Assembly (NCBI RefSeq): GCF_030409415.1
Contig: NZ_JAUFPW010000029.1
Span: forward strand, 1-64,000
DNA: 64,000 nucleotides
Direction: 5' to 3'
Source: Pedobacter aquatilis
GTDB taxonomy: Bacteria > Bacteroidota > Bacteroidia > Sphingobacteriales > Sphingobacteriaceae
A program made the translations under genes and the position numbers. Below the pieces are notes generated by a model that saw only the letters and a list, made by a program, of their open reading frames with translations, was not told where the DNA came from and made no database searches. Within the stretch, counting starts at the first letter, position 1. Every line of letters starts with the position of its first letter. Positions 61,350 to 64,000 of this stretch are shown piece by piece.

Positions 61350-61443
61350 TTAAATTCAAATTAAATTGGAATTAATAGTTAAACTGCTTACCTGCAAGGA
61401 ACTATAAAAGGCTTTAGATTTGTTGGCTAGTAATTAAACAAAA

Positions 61444-61473
61444 AAACGGTCAGTAAATTAATACTGACCGTTT
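61444..61473 (-). terminator. Terminator of the amidohydrolase operon
   Basis: AAACGGTCAGTA and TACTGACCGTTT are perfect 12-bp arms around a 6-nt loop, with a T-run on the minus strand (plus-strand A-run at 61441-61446). It follows the amidohydrolase stop by 21 nt. Confidence 0.88.
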
Positions 61474-61493
61474 CTTGTTAAGCTTATGTTAGC

Positions 61494-62813
61494 TTATTTC
61501 TTTTCAGCTTCGTACTTATCGCTGAATTTTTTATCAAGCTGTTTGTGCAAATTATCCAGGTTAATATCTCTGCCCTGGATAAAAGCCTGCTCTACTTTAT
61601 TAGTGCGCATATCTAGTGCATCACCAGCAGAGATAAAGAAAGTTGCATCTTTTCCGGTTTCGATACTGCCTGTTATTTTATCTATACCCATAACTTTTGC
61701 TGCATTTAAGGTTATGGTTGATAAAGCTTTTTCTTTATCTAAACCCCAAGCCGTAACCGTACCTGCCATAAACGGCAAGTTGCGTTGTTGCCAGTAACCA
61801 TCGATACTTAACACTACATTTAAGCCTGCGTTAGCCAAAACTGCAGCGTTTTTATAAGGCATGTTCACATCATCATCGTTATTGTTTGGTAAAGCATGAG
61901 GCTGTTTAACTACAACAGAAATGTTGTTATCCTTTAAGAAATCGATAATTAAGTAAGCTTCATCAGCACCAGTAATTACAGGTGTAATTCCGAATTTTTT
62001 AGCAAAATTTACTGCCGCAACAATGTCCTTTTGACTTTCAGCCGCGATAAATAATTTCTCTTTTCCAGCGAAAACTGGTTTCATCGCATCGAAGCGGGTG
62101 TTAATCACTTCGGGTTTACCCATTTCCGAGTAAGCTTTTGCTTCTGCAAAGAAAGATGTTAACTGATTGATAGCAGCCTGCGTACGCTCGTTCAACATTT
62201 CAGGAGAAACTTGCGGGCGACCGAAACCACCAAATCCACCGCGGAAACGAGGGGTAACTGGCCAGGTCATGTGCATGGCATCATCTTTTTTAATGGCTGC
62301 ATCTTCCCAATTCCAGGCGTCTAATTGTACCACAGATGAACTTCCAGAAACTGTTCCACCTTGTGGCGTTGGTTGTGCCATTAAAATACCATTACTGCGT
62401 AAAGTTGCCGGAACTTTCGAATCGGTATTATAAGCTACGATAGAACGGATGTGCGAGTTGTAGTCGCCGATTTCCTGATAATCTAAAGTTGCTTTTATAG
62501 ATTCAGTTTCTGCCAAACCTAAATTAGTCGTTGATGCAATTAGTCCTGGATAAATGTGTTTTCCAGAAGCATTAATACGAATTACATCATCTACAGGCGC
62601 TTGTCCGCTTGCAGAAACCGATACAATTTTTCCATTGCTGAAAACGATTGTTCCGTTTTCGATTAACGTACCGTTGCCAACATGGATTGTTGCGCCTGTA
62701 ATGGCAATGGTTTTGGTTTGTTTTTTTGCTGGTGATATGTTTGCCTGAGCAAAGCACATCAGGCTGGATGCCGATAAAGCCAGACTTAATAAATACTTTA
62801 TATTAGTGTGCAT
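61494..62813 (-). CDS. Amidohydrolase family protein (second gene of a pair)
   Basis: A 439-aa secreted protein. Signal peptide (about 1-22, ending CFAQA), then an amidohydrolase-like domain starting TIAITGATIHVGNGTLIENG. It ends with LDKEKALSTITLNAAKVMGI and IETGKDATFFISAG, the usual C-terminal composite beta-sandwich of the superfamily. The canonical HxH metal motif is not obvious; after the start it has YPGLIASTTNLG where HPGLID-x-HxH would be. It may therefore be a non-catalytic partner of the upstream gene, which carries an HxH motif. The two overlap by 11 nt. Confidence 0.78.
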   Translation of the reverse strand: MHTNIKYLLSLALSASSLMCFAQANISPAKKQTKTIAITGATIHVGNGTLIENGTIVFSNGKIVSVSASGQAPVDDVIRINASGKHIYPGLIASTTNLGLAETESIKATLDYQEIGDYNSHIRSIVAYNTDSKVPATLRSNGILMAQPTPQGGTVSGSSSVVQLDAWNWEDAAIKKDDAMHMTWPVTPRFRGGFGGFGRPQVSPEMLNERTQAAINQLTSFFAEAKAYSEMGKPEVINTRFDAMKPVFAGKEKLFIAAESQKDIVAAVNFAKKFGITPVITGADEAYLIIDFLKDNNISVVVKQPHALPNNNDDDVNMPYKNAAVLANAGLNVVLSIDGYWQQRNLPFMAGTVTAWGLDKEKALSTITLNAAKVMGIDKITGSIETGKDATFFISAGDALDMRTNKVEQAFIQGRDINLDNLHKQLDKKFSDKYEAEKK

Positions 62814-64000
62814 GTTCTGTTTCGTTTAAATCTGCTGAATAATCTCCTAAAGTTTCGCAATTGTAAAGGCGTGGAGCAGGTCCGAACGGACGTTGAGTAC
62901 GACCGCCAGTGTTTTTGCTTTCCAGCATCTTTTGAATTAAACGAGCTTTTTCTCCTTGTTGTGTTTTGATAACCTGTGCATCTTTTTCCAAATCCCAGTA
63001 AGCCACGCCATCAACAAAAGTTTTCTCTGCTTTTGCATAAATAGATAAAGGATTTGCCGACCAGATAACCACATCCGCATCTTTACCAGGTTTTAAACTT
63101 CCAACTTTATCATCTATGTGAAGCATACGAGCCGGGTTTAAAGTCACAAATTTTAAGGCATCTTCTTCCGGAACGTTACCATAAAGTACCGATTTTCCAG
63201 CTTCCTGGTTCAAGTGACGAGCCATTTCAGCATCATCAGAGTTAAAAGCCGTTCTTACACCAACATTGTGCATAATCTTTCCGTTGTAAGGAATGGCTTC
63301 TGCAACCTCGTTTTTGTAAGCCCACCAATCAGAGAAAGTTGAAGCTGCAATACCGTGTGCTTTCATTTTATCAGCTACTTTGTAACCTTCTAAAATGTGT
63401 GTAAATGTATTGATTTTGAAACCTAAACTATCTGCAACATGAATTAGCATGTTGATTTCACTTTGTACGTAAGAGTGACAAGTAATGAAACGTTTATTGT
63501 TTAAAATCTCAACAATTGCATCTAATTCTAAATCGCGGCGAACATTGCTGCCTTTTACCGCTCTTGCTTTTTCGTACTCTTTTGCACGGGTAAACTCATC
63601 AACAAATGTTTGCTCAACACCCATACGCGTTACCGGGAAACGTGCGCCAGTACCGAAATTACTTTGCTTAACGTTTTCGCCCAAGGCAAATTTGATGAAA
63701 CCATCAGCACCTGCAAATTTTAATTCTTCTGGTGATTTACCCCAACGAAGTTTAATTAATTGAGATTGACCACCGATTGGATTTGCAGAACCATGTAGAA
63801 TTTGAGAAGTGGTCACACCGCCAGCCAACTGGCGATAAATGTTTACATCTTCAGAATTGATAATATCAGCAATACGAACTTCTGCCGAAACAGATTGCGC
63901 ACCTTCGTTAATACCGCCGCTACCTGCAATATGTGAGTGTTCATCAATAATACCAGCGGTTACGTGTTTGCCAGTACCATCAATAACTTTTGCGCTTCCG
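62803..64000 (-). CDS. Amidohydrolase family protein (5' end beyond the window)
   Basis: The minus-strand frame runs to the right edge, so the N-terminus is missing. Just inside the edge the sequence reads GKHVTAGIIDEHSHIAGSG, with the superfamily HxH pair in the form EHSH. ITCHSYVQSEINMLIHVAD and NVGVRTAFNSDDAEMARH then fit later metal ligands (the second His and the terminal Asp). It ends with GSLKPGKDADVVIWSANPL. This is the active-looking partner of the following gene, perhaps an imidazolonepropionase-like or dipeptidase-like hydrolase. Its true start is not visible. Confidence 0.82.
   Translation of the reverse strand, partial: GSAKVIDGTGKHVTAGIIDEHSHIAGSGGINEGAQSVSAEVRIADIINSEDVNIYRQLAGGVTTSQILHGSANPIGGQSQLIKLRWGKSPEELKFAGADGFIKFALGENVKQSNFGTGARFPVTRMGVEQTFVDEFTRAKEYEKARAVKGSNVRRDLELDAIVEILNNKRFITCHSYVQSEINMLIHVADSLGFKINTFTHILEGYKVADKMKAHGIAASTFSDWWAYKNEVAEAIPYNGKIMHNVGVRTAFNSDDAEMARHLNQEAGKSVLYGNVPEEDALKFVTLNPARMLHIDDKVGSLKPGKDADVVIWSANPLSIYAKAEKTFVDGVAYWDLEKDAQVIKTQQGEKARLIQKMLESKNTGGRTQRPFGPAPRLYNCETLGDYSADLNETEHAH

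Noticed and set aside
1..64000. CRISPR arrays, tRNA or rRNA genes, prophage or conjugative genes
   Set aside because: No regularly spaced repeats, no tRNA-like cloverleaf with a TTCGAAT arm, and no phage or transfer genes were seen by eye.

Overview
The window reads as chromosomal DNA of a Bacteroidota bacterium of the family Sphingobacteriaceae, most like Pedobacter. This is inferred from the AT-rich base composition, the many TAnnTTTG promoter elements with little Shine-Dalgarno signal, and Bacteroidota-typical families: a TonB-dependent receptor with a carboxypeptidase-like N-domain, orphan-plug proteins, a DUF4369/TlpA thioredoxin, a PLDc_N protein and a ceramidase-like protein. No rRNA, tRNA, CRISPR array or complete mobile element was found. 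The only insertion-sequence trace is the last 24 codons of an IS110-type transposase at the left edge.

Layout. 1-3 kb: transposase tail, hisS, and a nucleoid-associated protein, with palindromic repeats between them. 3.3-11.9 kb: a tightly packed minus-strand operon (SpoIIM-like, membrane protein, DUF4129, DUF4350, MoxR ATPase, DUF58) with a divergent RDD protein, then small membrane proteins and an SGNH lipoprotein. 12.4-14.4 kb: lipB with an Sfp-type phosphopantetheinyl transferase, and a dCTP deaminase. 14.4-19.9 kb: two tandem paralogous ~895-aa envelope proteins with MG2-like and TonB-plug domains, each preceded by the same hairpin. 20-23.7 kb: an enoyl-CoA isomerase and a 2,4-dienoyl-CoA reductase-like protein (unsaturated fatty-acid oxidation), purD and an SMI1/KNR4 protein. 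23.8-32.4 kb: a TlpA-like thioredoxin, a degenerate ureohydrolase, an epimerase joined to an unusual SerB/SerA-ACT chimera, a CLC-type transporter behind a fluoride riboswitch, tryptophan 2,3-dioxygenase, and ilvE behind a Leu/Ile-rich small ORF. 32.4-33.8 kb: a ceramidase-like protein and a DUF2383 protein. 33.9-46.6 kb: a surface-glycan locus with many glycosyltransferases, a methyltransferase, an acyltransferase and an MsbA-like ABC exporter. 46.6-56 kb: meaB, an Xaa-Pro peptidase, a highly expressed OmpA protein, ridA, an EamA transporter, recG and a frameshifted MFS gene. 56-64 kb: an ABC exporter, a large TonB-dependent receptor and two overlapping amidohydrolase genes, the second running off the right edge.

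Most notable: (1) a fluoride riboswitch directly in front of a CLC transporter; (2) a SerB-type phosphatase fused to a SerA remnant that lacks its NAD-binding domain but keeps the ACT domain; (3) TAnnTTTG elements only 4-5 nt before the ATG at five genes, which suggests leaderless transcripts; (4) the tandem orphan-plug genes with a duplicated 5' hairpin; (5) a perfect 54-bp palindrome; (6) a Leu/Ile-rich small ORF overlapping the ilvE start. Two genes (a GT61 glycosyltransferase and an MFS transporter) each carry an apparent single-base frameshift. I did not find a clearly new defence or mobile system.
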